In this document: positions 24,870-36,376 of the stretch, piece by piece
Layout of the letters: each line of letters starts with the position of its first letter
Position numbering within the stretch: position 1 is the stretch's first letter
Assembly: GCF_000801105.2 (NCBI RefSeq)
Contig: NC_079516.1
Location: forward strand, 19,939,043-20,003,042
Length of the DNA: 64,000 nt
Source: Raphanus sativus
Taxonomy: Eukaryota > Streptophyta > Magnoliopsida > Brassicales > Brassicaceae
Direction of reading: 5' to 3'
Notes under the pieces: model-generated
What the model saw: only the letters and a program-made list of their open reading frames with translations
Databases searched by the model: none
What the model was told of the DNA's origin: nothing
Program-made: the position numbers and the translations under genes

Positions 24870-25781
24870 ACTAACAAAAGGAAAAAAATACTATCTGGTA
24901 GAGAGAATTAGTGGAGACTTTGACTAACTTTTTATTTCTCAATATATACTCACTCAACACCGTTTGTTTTTTATGGGTCCCACAATGCTAACCCATAAGG
25001 TTCGTATGATTGCTTTTGCGTGAAAAGTAATTGCAATTAAAAATAAATATTTGGTAATGATTTTTAAATTAGTAAATAAAAAAAAAACGTATTCTTCAAG
25101 TTTGTAAAAAAGTAGATTACATGAGTGGAAATCCTAGTTTAATTTAGTGGTTTTACCAAGGTTTATTGATACGTTTAACACCAAAAACCTATATTTTAAA
25201 ATTTTCACAGAAAATAATTTAGTAACAGTTATAAAGATTAATTAAAATACTTACCAAAGTTCTTCGTTATGGTGTAAATAGAAATAAAGTTCAATGTGGT
25301 ATCGAATATAGCGAAATTGTCAATTGTAAAACAGTATATATTATGATTTTCATAATTTGTAATTAACATAAAAAATAACTATTACATTTTTTTAATAATT
25401 AAAATAATTACTTACTAAATATTTATGCCAATGGTATCAAAATACTATTAAATATGTTCTCATGAATCTCATCTTTTTGAGCAAAAGAAAAAGATTTTAA
25501 AAGGAAACAAAACTTGCTTCTTCTCCAAGTTTAGTAGTAAGAGCAACAAGAAGACAATATATGACCGCCAAAAAGTGCCCTTACATAAAAATCCTTCCTT
25601 TTTATTATATTATATATCTACCAGTTGATTGCACTTTCTAATGCAGAAAAATCTCATTTGGCCACATTTTTCTCAGACAAAGCCGAAAGTGTTTTCTCTT
25701 CAGATCAGTAGAGATAAAGGGAGAGAGATTTTTAGAAGGTCTTTGTTCTGAGAACACCAGTTGAGATTGACAAACATTCAT
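24870..25781. other. Intergenic region between SRA gene and GATA factor
   Basis: The first part is the likely promoter of the minus-strand SRA gene, including a TATATA-type element near 24940-24950. The part below 25781 is the 3' flank of the GATA gene. No further gene is visible. Confidence 0.5.
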
Positions 25782-27789
25782 TCATATCATATGAAGAAGC
25801 TCTGCTTGAGGGTATGATCCATTCGACGGCACATCAACAAGAAGATCCTGATCAGAAGTATCATTATCTTCATAGCTAAACGCCACAGATCCGCCGTAGC
25901 TCATATGGCTAAAGGAAGAGACACTGTTCTCTACAATCTCTTTCGTTTCCATGTGTTTTGATCTAACCTTCAGCACTTCTTTGGAGCTCTTCATCACAAC
26001 CCTTGTCTCTGGAGAATTCAAAACTCAAACTAATCAGAAACAATACTTAATTTTTATTGCAGAAAGTTGTGGACTGGAACTACTGAAGAATCTTTGGATT
26101 CACCTGAGAAGTTTTGGTTTAGGCTTTCACAAGGTCTTTCAATGGATACTAAACTATTATCATCTGATGTATTCGGGTTTGAGACCCTTGATGTTGTAGT
26201 AACAGACTCTTCAATCTCTTTTCTCTGTTCCTGAAGCAAAGATTTACTTAAACCAAAGCCGCAAGACAAGAAACTATTTTGTTTCAAGAAGAGTATATGA
26301 CGTTAAACCTTGAGCATCTGATAGCTTTCCAACAAATGAGATTTTTTAGGATCTGATAAAGCAAGCTTTGCAAGTGTCTTAGAGTCTTCAAGTTTTGATC
26401 CAGAGGAAGAAGATGATGTACCAAAGACACCATCTGCAACTAGTTGCTGAAACAAGGAGAAGTTTTCTTTGAACTGAGAACTCTCAAACATGCTCATGAG
26501 GCTGGCCAAATAGAAAAAAAAAATACATTGTAAGAACTCAGAAGTAGCTGATGAAACAAATCTGTAAAGATTGAAGTTGCATTAACCTATGAGGAAGATC
26601 AACAGAGTCAACTTCAGGAAGTAGTTTCATCAGTTTCTGCTGCTCTTCCTTTGTGAATTTTTCTATGAACTCATCAAAGTTGAAAACATCCTGCACAAAA
26701 CATCCAAATAAATATTTTGAAAAGAAAAAAAAAATTGTTGGGAGCTGCAAATGAATTTTACCTTCAAATCTATGTTACAGAGTGGTAAACTATGTCTTCC
26801 CAAGACTTGAGATTTGGTCCTGCAACCAATAAACATCATTAAACATTTGCTTAAATCTTAGTCTTTACTTGTCTAGAAGGCTTTCACAAGTTACTTACCT
26901 CTTGAGTTGCTCCTGCTTTATAGCTTTCCCACCAAAGTTTTGAGAATGTATTGATGAGCACTTGCTTCTCTCAACCAAGAGTGAACTAGCTTCAGATTCC
27001 TCATCTCCACCACCAGAGTGAAGATCTCTCATAAGAACACTCCCATGCCCTATCACCATCGGTGACTCGTTCTCAAAAAGCAACTCTTCCTCTGATGTAC
27101 CAGAGAGACAAGAAGACTGCTGTTCCTGTAGAATACTAAAGAGATCCTTTGTGAGCTTCTCAACAGAAGAAGCCGCCTTTGGACGCGGCCCCACACACGT
27201 CCTCTTCTTACAAGCCTCCCACGCATTAGATTGATCACAGCTCTCTGAGTTCGATACAACAGACCCTGAACTCGACCTATTGTTGCTAGCTTCTTCTTCT
27301 AATGCCCTTTTCTTGAAACCGTTACTGAACTCCTTAACCGTGAAATTTTCTTGATGTGGTTTCTTCTTTGGAATCCTTTTGTTCATAGACATTCCATTAA
27401 TCATCATCATCTTATTCTGACCTCTACGATCTTCAATCTCAACCTCATCACCTTCAGCACGAGCATGAAGGGGCGTGTAGTTTACTAGTGATCCTTTCGT
27501 TCTCCATCTGGAGCCACAAGCATTGCACAGTACCGGCTTCTCTGGTGGCCCGTTTCGCCATAGAGGTGTGCCTGTTTACAACAAATGTCACAATCTCTCA
27601 ATAGACAGCGATCATAAACAGCAGCATATTGAAATCAGTTCTTCAAAACATAGTTATTTTCCTATTATGAAACAATCTGTAATCAGCTCAAGTTATGGAC
27701 TTTTGTCCCCCTGAAAACAAATCTTGATTTGGAGGAAACAAGAACTCACTTGTAACTCCACAGTGATAGCAAGGCCCTTGCTTCCCCAT
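25782..27789 (-). CDS. GATA27: GATA transcription factor 26/27-type
   Basis: Seven exons on the minus strand: 27750-27789, 26899-27571, 26762-26819, 26587-26690, 26309-26501, 26104-26230 and 25782-26008, giving 473 residues. The N-terminus is a type-IV GATA finger with C7-x2-C10-x18-C29-x2-C32 ([19 protein letters not shown]). A serine-rich middle follows. Residues ~258-356 ([20 protein letters not shown]… to …[11 protein letters not shown]) form a DEUBAD/ASX-homology region, the hallmark of the GATA26/27 subgroup. It is expected to act in the nucleus, binding W-GATA-R sites. Length and synteny match Arabidopsis At5g47140 (about 470 residues, from memory) rather than its paralogue At4g17570. 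A GA-rich 5' UTR lies near 28135-28150. Confidence 0.92.
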
Positions 27790-28361
27790 CTCTTCTTTCT
27801 CTTTTTTACAAAAATTTATAATATCACCAAGTATATAAGACTGGACAATTCTTATTAATATAGTAAATATTGTTTCTTCAGTATAGCGCTTCTATGGGTA
27901 TTGAGAAGCTTCACTGCGGAAAATAAAGCCCAGAAACTGAAAAGTCTTCTTCGTAGAAAATTCGTTGGAGGAAAAACTAAAATAGCCCAGAAAACTTTAG
28001 AAAATTGAAACACAAGGAAGATAATGAAAGAATTATCTTTTGGGTTCCTTTGAGCTTAATCAGTCTCTAATACACAATCCCATAGAAAAGCACAGAGAGA
28101 ATAGAGGAATCTAACAAATGGCTGTGAAAATGGGAGAGAGAGAGAGAGAATGAGGTGAGGCTATGGCTTTTTTTTGTATAATGAAGTTAATGTTTCAGCT
28201 TCCTCCTCTCCTTACTTAGCATTTTTATATTGTTTAAAAACTTTAGTGTATACTTTACTTAGTGATTTTCAATTACTAAGATTTTTTTTGGTAGAAATTA
28301 CTAAGTTGTTTAGAAGGAAATTTTCTAGACAATTTAAAGTAGTGAGTTTAAAGAGAAAAAG
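27790..28361. promoter_or_regulatory. 5' leader and promoter region of the GATA gene
   Basis: Sequence upstream of the minus-strand ATG, with a (GA)n tract at 28135-28150 typical of Brassicaceae 5' UTRs. No other gene is visible. Confidence 0.45.
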
Positions 28362-28674
28362 ATAAAAATAGCACTAAATCAAGTTTTTGTCACAAAAATA
28401 ATTTGATTTAGTCACAAAAATAGCATTATAAGAAAAAAGATGATCAAAATAAATTTTATTGAAGTGCAAATATGCATTTTTAACCTTTGGATTAATTAAT
28501 TTAAGACTTAGAGTTTAGAGTTAAGGGGTGGAGTTTTATGAATGTGTTCAAATTTTAAAAATAAAAAATAAATATTAAATTTTTCAAAACCAAAATGTAC
28601 TATTTTGGTCATTTTATTTTTGAGTGCTATTTTTGTGACAAAAATTTAAAAGGTGTATTTTAGAAATTTGCCTA
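28362..28674. mobile_element. MITE with 'cacaaaaatagcac' inverted termini
   Basis: The left side has aaaatagcactaaatcaag and tttttgtcacaaaaata. The right side, inverted, has aaatttttgtcacaaaaatagcactc. The core includes gagtttagagttaaggggtgg. This is a very common small non-coding family in Brassicaceae as I recall it. Exact ends and superfamily are unresolved. Confidence 0.65.
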
Positions 28675-31188
28675 AGTTTAAACTTATAGTTGACATAAAA
28701 GTAAGTTTCCCCGGCCACTGGGGAATTAACATTTCGGCATCGCCAGAGACAGATGACTAATATGTGGCAACATGTGATTAGTCTAGACCACTTCTCTAAA
28801 ATCAAGATACCTCTGTATAATTCAAAAAAAGTAAATTTATAAATGATATACAAATTTCAACTTATTTTAGGCAGAGTAATTTGGCTTAAACTTGGCTTAA
28901 ATGTGTTTTTCCGTCTAAAACACACCAAACACTATGAGCAAAATTAAGAGTAAATATATTTACCCGGAATTAAAGAACCAAACTGAAAAAAACGAAAAAT
29001 ATTTGGTTCTGATTTGGATCTTATCAATTACCTGAACTAATCTTATATTTAAATTATAAAAATTTATATATTGAAGATTAACAGAGTTATTTTAGGCAGT
29101 TATATAATTAGTTCTATAACATTAATTATATGATAGAAAATTAAATTAGTTTTTTTGATATTTCGTTTATAAATATTATTTTTAAATTATTTAATTATTT
29201 TGAAACTAAATAAACTTAATATTTATAAGTATACAAATTATATTATAGAAATTTGGTATCTATTTGGTTTTTGGTTTAAACCGAATTAGGACTAAACGAA
29301 GAACTAAATGGATATCAAATTTCTATAATATAATTTATATATTTATAAATATTAAGTGTATTAGTTTTTAAATAATTTAAAACACTATTTATGAACCAAG
29401 TATCCAAAAAACTAAACAATCAGAACATTTTTATTCATAAAATGTAAAATTATCTGAAATATTCAGAATTTGATCCAAAAAACTAAATTTTGATACTTAG
29501 TCCAAAAAAATCATTTTTAATTGTTTTAATCTGAATTAACCCAAATAGATTTCAAAATTATCTCGATATTAACCGATTCTAATTTTAATACCTAACCTGA
29601 ACTGAGAATAAGAAAAACGAATAGAATTTTCTAATAACTCAAACGAATTCTAAAACTTCTAGAATCGAAGAACCTAATAAGAATTGGAAACTAGAACCGT
29701 GTGTTCAAGGCTAAACTAAATATGTATTGAGGCTTGTCTTTCGAAAATAAAAATAAAACAATTGATTTAAACTCAATTATTCGTAGAGAAACCTCTAATG
29801 TTAAGAAAGTGACGATGTGGTGGAAGAATATCATTGCTTGTTGTGCCTCATGGTTCCTGCTTGTTGACTGTAGACTTTTCTCCTTATTTATTTTTTGTTT
29901 TGATTCCAACGAAGATAATTAATTAAATTTTATCAGTGACAACAGTTATATAGTAGTCAATAAGAAAAAAGTGTAGATAATAAAAATATTGATAAAATTG
30001 TGGAACTGTATAAATATTATACTAAATAAAAATACGAACTACTGAGATAACAATTTTCTCTTATTAAAATACCCTATTCTATGAATGTTATAGTACAGTT
30101 AATGTAAAAAATATAAATTATAGTACAATTGGATGTCGACAACATTATATTGAAAGACTTCTTCTTCTTCTTTTTTTTTGTTAATTGCCAATCAGACTAG
30201 AACTCAGTCTCATTTTTCTGATTTACATTATGGCAATATATTTTACTTGATGTTTTGTGACAAATCAACTTTCTCTTAATAAAATGTTATATCGAAGTGT
30301 TAAACCAATAAAGAAAGAGTTGAAAAGGCAAGAAGGGAAATATGAAATCAACAAGGTTAGTTCTTTTCACTTTCATTATATGATATTTACATTTTTAGCA
30401 AAAAAAAAATAATAACTAAAAGTGTAGATATTGATGTAAATAATTTAACATAAAGATTTGTTTTTTAACGTAAAGATAAGACTTGGTTATAAAGATTAGG
30501 TTTTAACTTATTTGAAAGTATGTGATGGCATGACGTTTGGTAAATCAGTATTAAGATTTATTGATAGGTTTTGAATATCAAAAGTAAAATAAAAATGGTT
30601 TGTGGAGTCACGGCCGCAATGACGATGATCATGGACACAACTCTTTTCTGCACCGTTTGATTTGGTTAAAGTATTTGTAATGATGGGTCCCACTTCTTTC
30701 GTTTCGTGAATGTGATTAGTGAACTAATTTGGGTACATTACTCCGTGTCTAGCGTGTTATACTATTCCCACTAAGTCAGCTATATACATATAAACCTTTT
30801 AAAATTAAACATGCAATCATCCATGATCAAGATCCACAATGTTGAGGTTTGGTAGAACTGTAACATTTAATGAAATGTATCAGTGATTAGGTTCTTTCTT
30901 GTTAAATATAAGGTTTTTAATTTCGAGGAAAAAGAGCAAATTGTAGAAAACTGTGATTATGCACGAGTTGTGCTTAAATAAAAACAAAGCATGTCAAATG
31001 ATGGTCTGCTAACAATTCACATGCTAATAAAACACAAAATGACAACAATTAAACAAAAAGTTCAACTGGGATAATAGGCCTAGCTCTTTTATTTCTTATT
31101 CAAATGTATGTTTTCCAAGAATGGAAAAAGTTGTTGATTGTACAGACAACAGAGCACAGTACGTATCATGGATGTGCAGTGAAACGAT
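28675..31188. other. Intergenic DNA with a palindrome
   Basis: No gene is visible. From about 28960 to 29700 the sequence has ccgaatt/gaaccaaa-rich MITE-like edges around the palindrome listed separately at 29150-29410. The remainder up to 31188 is unremarkable AT-rich DNA. Confidence 0.45.
29150..29410. repeat. ~120-bp-arm palindrome
   Basis: Left-arm words cttaatatttataagtat and attatattatagaaatttgg are mirrored on the right as the reverse complement of ctataatataatttat and atttataaatattaag, around a short centre near 29275-29310 (ggtttaaaccg, ggactaaacg). It probably forms the heart of a foldback MITE. Confidence 0.75.
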
Positions 31189-31512
31189 AATTTACTAGCT
31201 TTCGTAGCTAAACCTAACACTATGAAAGTGAATATCTTAGAACCTGATTCCTTATTTTGATTACCAAAAAAAAAAAAGTTGTTGATTATTTGTTGGTATT
31301 TCATTTACTTCCTGCTCTTCAACCAGAGCGATTTTGGTATCACTTATTATCAATCAGGATTAGATTTGTTTCTGCTTATGTAACTTCTCTCAGTTCCGTT
31401 TGAACTACCTTAACAAATGAAGGAATTAGCTCATATATATATAAAAAATAAGGAATCAGGTTGTAAGATTTTCACTTTCATAGTGTTAGGTTTAGCTACA
31501 AGGCTAGTAAAT
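31189..31512. repeat. Hairpin: ~70-bp inverted arms, ~185-bp loop
   Basis: Arm 31189-31258 (aatttactagctttcgtagc … cctgattccttatttt) is matched inverted at 31444-31512 (aaaataaggaatcaggttg … gctagtaaatttt) with few mismatches. No protein frame or target duplication was recognised. Confidence 0.8.
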
Positions 31513-32189
31513 TTTGTTTTTTTTCGTATTCTAAGAATTTTCTTATTTCATTAGAGATTTTTCTATGTTCTTGAAGTTTCTCTAAACAGTTATAATGTTC
31601 TTATTTTAAAATCTCGATAAAGTTAATTAGTTCTTTATTCGTTGTTCTAGATATCTCAACAACTTCAAAAGAATTCCAAAAACAAATTTGATCGATCTAG
31701 GAGAAACTATATTGCAGTGTCGGTTGGATTCGGATAATCTCTGAGCCGAAAGAGTGACCCTAAGGTCCCTAACGAAAACGACATACATGATACATTATTT
31801 TTCGCCTAACGATAGCTTCTCTTTCCTTTTGAGACCACACGTTCCTACATACGTACATTCTTTGAATACACACATGAACGGTAAGATGGATATAGCGAGA
31901 CTTCAGAGCCTTTCGCACAACTATTTGCTTTTCTCTTGGCGACCAGACGCGAAATTACACCCAAAAAAAAAACGTAGAATCCCCAACTAATATTTTTTTA
32001 AACAGTACTAAGATCATGAACGAAAAACGAACACCACTAGATCCATTTACAATCGGGAGCCACTTAGAGGAATACACAAATAAGGTAACATGTGTTTTTA
32101 GCAAAACCGTCTCAAACAAGTAAAAACACCAAAGCTTTCATGTAGTTATATCACCCACTCTCTATTAGCTTTCTTTCTCACTTTTAGTC
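31513..32189. other. 3' flank of Bax inhibitor-1 gene
   Basis: No gene is visible; it contains the probable 3' UTR of the minus-strand gene that ends at 32190. Confidence 0.45.
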
Positions 32190-33585
32190 TCAGTTCCTCC
32201 TCTTCTTCTTTTTCTCTTCTTTATCTGCCGAGTTCTTCAGCTGTATAACAGAAGGACTCATCAATGTTAAGATCTATTAACCGATAAAGCACAATAACTT
32301 AATATCAGATAGAAAATGAACTTTTACCATTATGATTAGGATACGAACAAACACAGCTACAAAATCGGTGAAAAGGGTCAAGGAATGTTTCACGTAGTCC
32401 ATGTCACCGAGGTGGGCCTTCTCTATAATATCTTGAGTGTCCACCACCATGTATCCCACAAAGATCAAGAGTCCAAAGTAGAGCTGCACCACCAGATCCA
32501 TAACAGTATATGAGGAAACCAAAAGCAAAAAAAAAACTACAAAAAAGAATAAGAGGAGACGTTTGTTGTATGTACCTCGAACTTAAAGATAGATGCAGAG
32601 CCACCGAAGATGGAAGAGGCGAACTGAAGCCACATAAGCATGGACAAGCCAGATGAAAGGAGTCCTCCGAGGTAGAGATACTCTCTGCGTCTTGCCAGCA
32701 TCGCTGCTCCTGAGAAACAGATAAAGGCTATCGCAGTTCCCACAAACGCAGTGATAAGGATGCTGAATTAACCAAACCAAAGAAAGGTAATAACTGTCAG
32801 CTCTAAGAAAAGTCCAACAAAAGTTACAATTAAAAAAACAGTAAATCACCTTGGGTCAAAATCAACTGCCACTTTGATCAAGGGACCAACTGAAGCACCT
32901 TCAAGAACGGCAGAGATAAAGAGAAGTGAAAGCCTCTTTTGCTGCACCAAAAGAAAACAACAACGTCTCAGCAAAAGGCTACAACAAGAAAGCACGCAGC
33001 CTTAGAAAAAAGTGAATTTAAGGTCACATACTTGTTGATAAGGAGGACAAGAGAGCAGCCAAATCATGCTTCCAACGCATCCAATGGTAGTGAGAATACC
33101 ACCGATGTTCCAGAGGACGTGGAGGTAAGCCCCAAACGCAGACGCAACCAGAGCACAACACAGAGTAAGATAAACCTACAAACTCACACAAGAAGCATAA
33201 GATCCCAAATCAATTCAACGCATATAGTATAAGCACAAAGAAAATTCGCTTTACAAGAAATTAGGAAGACGATCTTGACCACTACACGACGAAATTAGAA
33301 ACCCTAGAAACTTGTAGGAAGTACAATCACAGCGATTAGAACCAAATCGAGATGCGATCGAGACAACCAGACCGATTAACACCAAGTAAACGAAACGAGT
33401 CTCGATGAATCGTATAACTGTGGTCTCTAAATCAGAACCGACGGTTTGATCGAGGAAGAAGGAAAGTTTACCCGCTTAAGATGGTTCTGGACAGCCGGGG
33501 AAATCTGACGGAGGTTCTTGAGAGAATCATAGCTCCAGCTTCTGCTACCAGGTTGTGAATCGAAGAAGGACGAGAATGAATCCAT
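32190..33585 (-). CDS. BI-1: Bax inhibitor-1 (TMBIM family)
   Basis: Six exons on the minus strand: 33472-33585, 33032-33175, 32850-32941, 32576-32762, 32328-32483 and 32190-32240, giving 247 residues (MDSFSSFFDSQPGSRSWSYD…). The product is a multi-pass ER membrane protein of the Bax inhibitor family, with hydrophobic segments such as VYLTLCCALVASAFGAYLHV, ILITAFVGTAIAFICFSGAA and YFGLLIFVGYMVVDTQDIIE. It ends in a lysine-rich cytosolic tail (ADKEEKKKKRRN), which in Arabidopsis binds calmodulin. It limits ER-stress and pathogen-linked cell death and affects ER calcium. Synteny and sequence match At5g47120 (from memory). A four-unit heat-shock element lies 180 bp upstream. No defect is seen. 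Confidence 0.95.
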
Positions 33586-33766
33586 GACTTTTTTTTTTTT
33601 GTTTTCTTTTGCTTTCAGATGATTAAAATTGACTAGACGATTAAAATGTCGGTAAAGAAAAAGTCTTGGGTAATTATAAGGGAGATTGGAGAATGTTTGA
33701 CGATAATGCCCTTGCTGCTTTCGTGTTAATTACCTTTTCGGGGACTTGAAACACCCGGAAGGGTAG

Positions 33767-33784
33767 TTCCGGAAACTTCTCGAA
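33767..33784. promoter_or_regulatory. Perfect four-unit heat-shock element
   Basis: ttccggaaacttctcgaa reads TTCnnGAAnnTTCnnGAA, four contiguous alternating nGAAn units. It lies about 180 bp upstream of the BI-1 start and about 845 bp upstream of the divergent LIL3.2 start. Heat-shock factors bind such arrays; BI-1 of Arabidopsis is reported to be heat- and ER-stress inducible. Confidence 0.7.
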
Positions 33785-33874
33785 ACTTGGAGGAGGTCCT
33801 CGCATTGAATTGAATCTTTTCCGCCAAACAAATCAAGGACATCTCGATCGTCAATAGACCAATCAATACTAACC

Positions 33875-33882
33875 ACGTGGAA
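33875..33882. promoter_or_regulatory. Palindromic G-box CCACGTGG
   Basis: A perfect G-box in the divergent BI-1/LIL3.2 promoter, followed 15 bases on by a second ccacgt core (near 33903). bZIP and PIF-type bHLH factors bind this motif. Which gene it serves cannot be told. Confidence 0.55.
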
Positions 33883-34534
33883 TTTTGAGCAATGGTTTCG
33901 TGCCACGTCTGAGAGTTTTCAAGCTTACGAATCATTTTCTGTTTTGAGTGATGGATGATATTTTCTCGAGATGACTATCTCGTAAATCTCTTTCTTTACT
34001 TCAACAGAATAGTTATAACTAAATTTTCAAAAATATTATGTATATAGCTTGACAGTCCAGTTTAGAAGATTGTAAATTGGAATGGTGCAAAAAGGATATC
34101 CAAGTATAAAAATCATAAAAAGATTCAGTATCATACATGTGAAACTACATGCAAAAATGGTAGAATGGTGTGTTGCAAATTATCAATATAATAATTTTTA
34201 TATTTATGATATAATATTTAATTAATGTTTAAAATAATAGTTCAACAAAAAACATGACATTCTGCAAAAAATTAAAATTTTAAGTTATTCTAAAAATTTG
34301 TATAATAATATTCTGAGTTTTGGTAAGTGTGGTTTCTGGGCTGAAGGCTTGGATTCTATTTCATATTTTATGACGTCCATTGATAATCTCGTTTTCACCA
34401 GAACACAAAAACGTCACGTAGTTACAGTAAACAATAAACAAAACCAAAACGACATGCATTCGAAGCGATCAACGATAACATCTCTTTCACTTCTTTTGGA
34501 GCTCATTTCAAACCACACATTCAAACTAACTGTT

Positions 34535-34584
34535 AAAAGCAGAGCAGATTGCCCTTCTTTCAAAAAAAAAAAAAGCAGAGCAGA
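34535..34584 (+). repeat. Tiny A-tailed insert with 14-bp target duplication
   Basis: aaaagcagagcaga occurs at 34535-34548 and 34571-34584. Between them are 13 bases (ttgcccttctttc) and an A run. This looks like a severely truncated retroposition event in the 5' leader of LIL3.2, about 45 bp before the ATG. Confidence 0.55.
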
Positions 34585-35231
34585 AGGGAGACAGTGTGTC
34601 TGAGCAAGCAACAAATGTCCACACATCAATGGCGTTATTCTCGCCGCCTATCTCTTCTCCACTTCAAAACCCTAATCTCACTCCCAAGATCTCACTCTCC
34701 CTCCTCTCCACCAAGCGCTTCTCTCTCGTCTCACTCACTCGAGCCTCCTCCTCCGACAACGGTACGTCAACACCCACAGTCTCTGCAACCACCGTGGAGG
34801 TTCCGAAGCCTACGTCTCCCACAGCAGAGGAGACTCCGGTTAAATCTCCGACGGAAAGCTCCTCCGACGATACTGATTTGACAGCCACCACGACGACTGA
34901 GATCAAGTTTCAGGATGCGAAGTGGATTAATGGAAGATGGGATCTGAAACAGTTCGAGAAAGAAGGCAAAACCGATTGGGATTCTGTAATCGTTTCTGGT
35001 TAAGATCCCTTTAAACTTGGACAATGCTCTGTTACTACAAAGCTCGTTGGTTTGGTTTTTGTAATAAGTTATAAGATTGTTGTGTAATGTGTAGAGGCAA
35101 AGAGGAGAAAGTGGCTTGAAGACAGCCCGGAGACAAGTACTAACGACGAGCCTGTTCTCTTCGATACCTCGATTATTCCATGGTGGGCATGGATGAAGAG
35201 ATATCACCTACCAGAAGCTGAACTCCTCAAT

Positions 35232-36376
35232 TAGGGATGTTAATGCGGGTAAAATAACCCAGCCCAGCCCAACTCACAAATAACCCAACCCAATTTATAC
35301 CCAACTCTTGAAAATCCAGAAACATCAAGGTTAAAATTTAGCCCATAAAAATAATCCAAATGTGTATAGGTTTACCAATGGGTACCCAAATTACTACTTT
35401 ATTTGTTTTAAAAAGATCATGTAAAATATTAATATCATTAATGTGAGATATTTTCCGATTTTGGCGGGAAAATTCGGTTTTCTAGTTTTGGTGGGAAAAC
35501 TCGGTTTTTCGGTTTTGGCAGAAAACTCGGGTTTTGGCGGAAAACTCGGTTTTCTGGTTTTGGCGAGAAAACTCGGTTTTCGGGTTTTGGCGGAAAAACT
35601 TGGTTTTCCGGTTTTGGCGAGAAAACTTGGTTCTCCGGTTTTGGCCAGAAAAGTTTCGGCCGGAAAAACCCGGATTTCTGATTTTGGCGGGAAACTCCGG
35701 GTTTCTGGTTTTGGCGGGAACTCGTTTTTCCGGTTTTGGCCGGAAAACCCGGATTTCGGGTTTTGGCGGGAAAATCCATATTTCTGATTTTGGCGGGAAA
35801 ATCTGGTTTCCGGTTTTGGCGGGAAACCCCGGTTTTCTGATTTTGGCGGGAAACCCCGGTTTTCGGAATTTTTGCGCCGGTTTTGGCGGGAAAATCCGGT
35901 TTCCGGTTTTGGCGGAAAAACTTGGTTTTCGGGTTTCGGCAGAAAAATCCGGGTTTTCGATTTTGAAGAAAAAACATGATTTTTTAGTTTTGGCGGGAAA
36001 ACTTGGTTTTCCGTTTTTGGCAGGAAAACTTGGTTTTCCGTTTTTGGCGGGAAAATTCGGTTTTCGAGTTTTGGCGAGAAAACTCGATTTTCCGATTTTG
36101 GTTGAAAAACATGTGTTTTAATTTGTCGGAAACTTTTCTTTTGTTTTTGACAGAAAAAAGTTTTTGCAAATTTTTTTATTTAATTAAAATAGTGGAAAAT
36201 ATAATCCCTTTTGAAAAACATGTGTTTTAATTACCCTTTTGTTTTACCCACTATGAATATGGATTTTAAAATTTATACCCATGATTGATCCAATTAATTT
36301 TGGATGGCTAAAAACCCAACCCAATATTAGTGGGTTTGGGTAAACCCATGGGCAATCACCCATGTTAACATCCCTA
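35232..36376. mobile_element. hAT-type non-autonomous transposon in LIL3.2 exon 2
   Basis: 12-bp perfect terminal inverted repeats, tagggatgttaa at 35232 and ttaacatcccta ending at 36376, are flanked by the 8-bp target duplication tcctcaat (35224-35231 and 36377-36384). Eight-base duplications with a TAGGG-type start are diagnostic of hAT elements. Subterminal regions are rich in aaccca and cccat words; the middle is the minisatellite at 35455-36100. There is no transposase. Confidence 0.92.
35455..36110. repeat. ~27-bp minisatellite of E2F-like sites inside the hAT element
   Basis: About 22-24 units of consensus ttttggcgggaaaactcgg plus ttttccgg, mostly 27 bp with some shorter or longer. 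Ten units carry the exact decamer ttggcgggaa, fitting the E2F consensus TTSSCGSSAA; others carry one-base variants. Because 27 is a multiple of three and the unit lacks stops, long artificial reading frames run through it on both strands. Confidence 0.92.

Noticed and set aside
32277..33232. Several 66-97 codon frames across the BI-1 gene
   Set aside because: They are exons read through into introns, or antisense shadows.
35438..36121. Long open frames on both strands (179 and 195 codons) inside the hAT element
   Set aside because: They are by-products of a 27-bp repeat without stop codons; the translations are simple repeats and the strands overlap fully.
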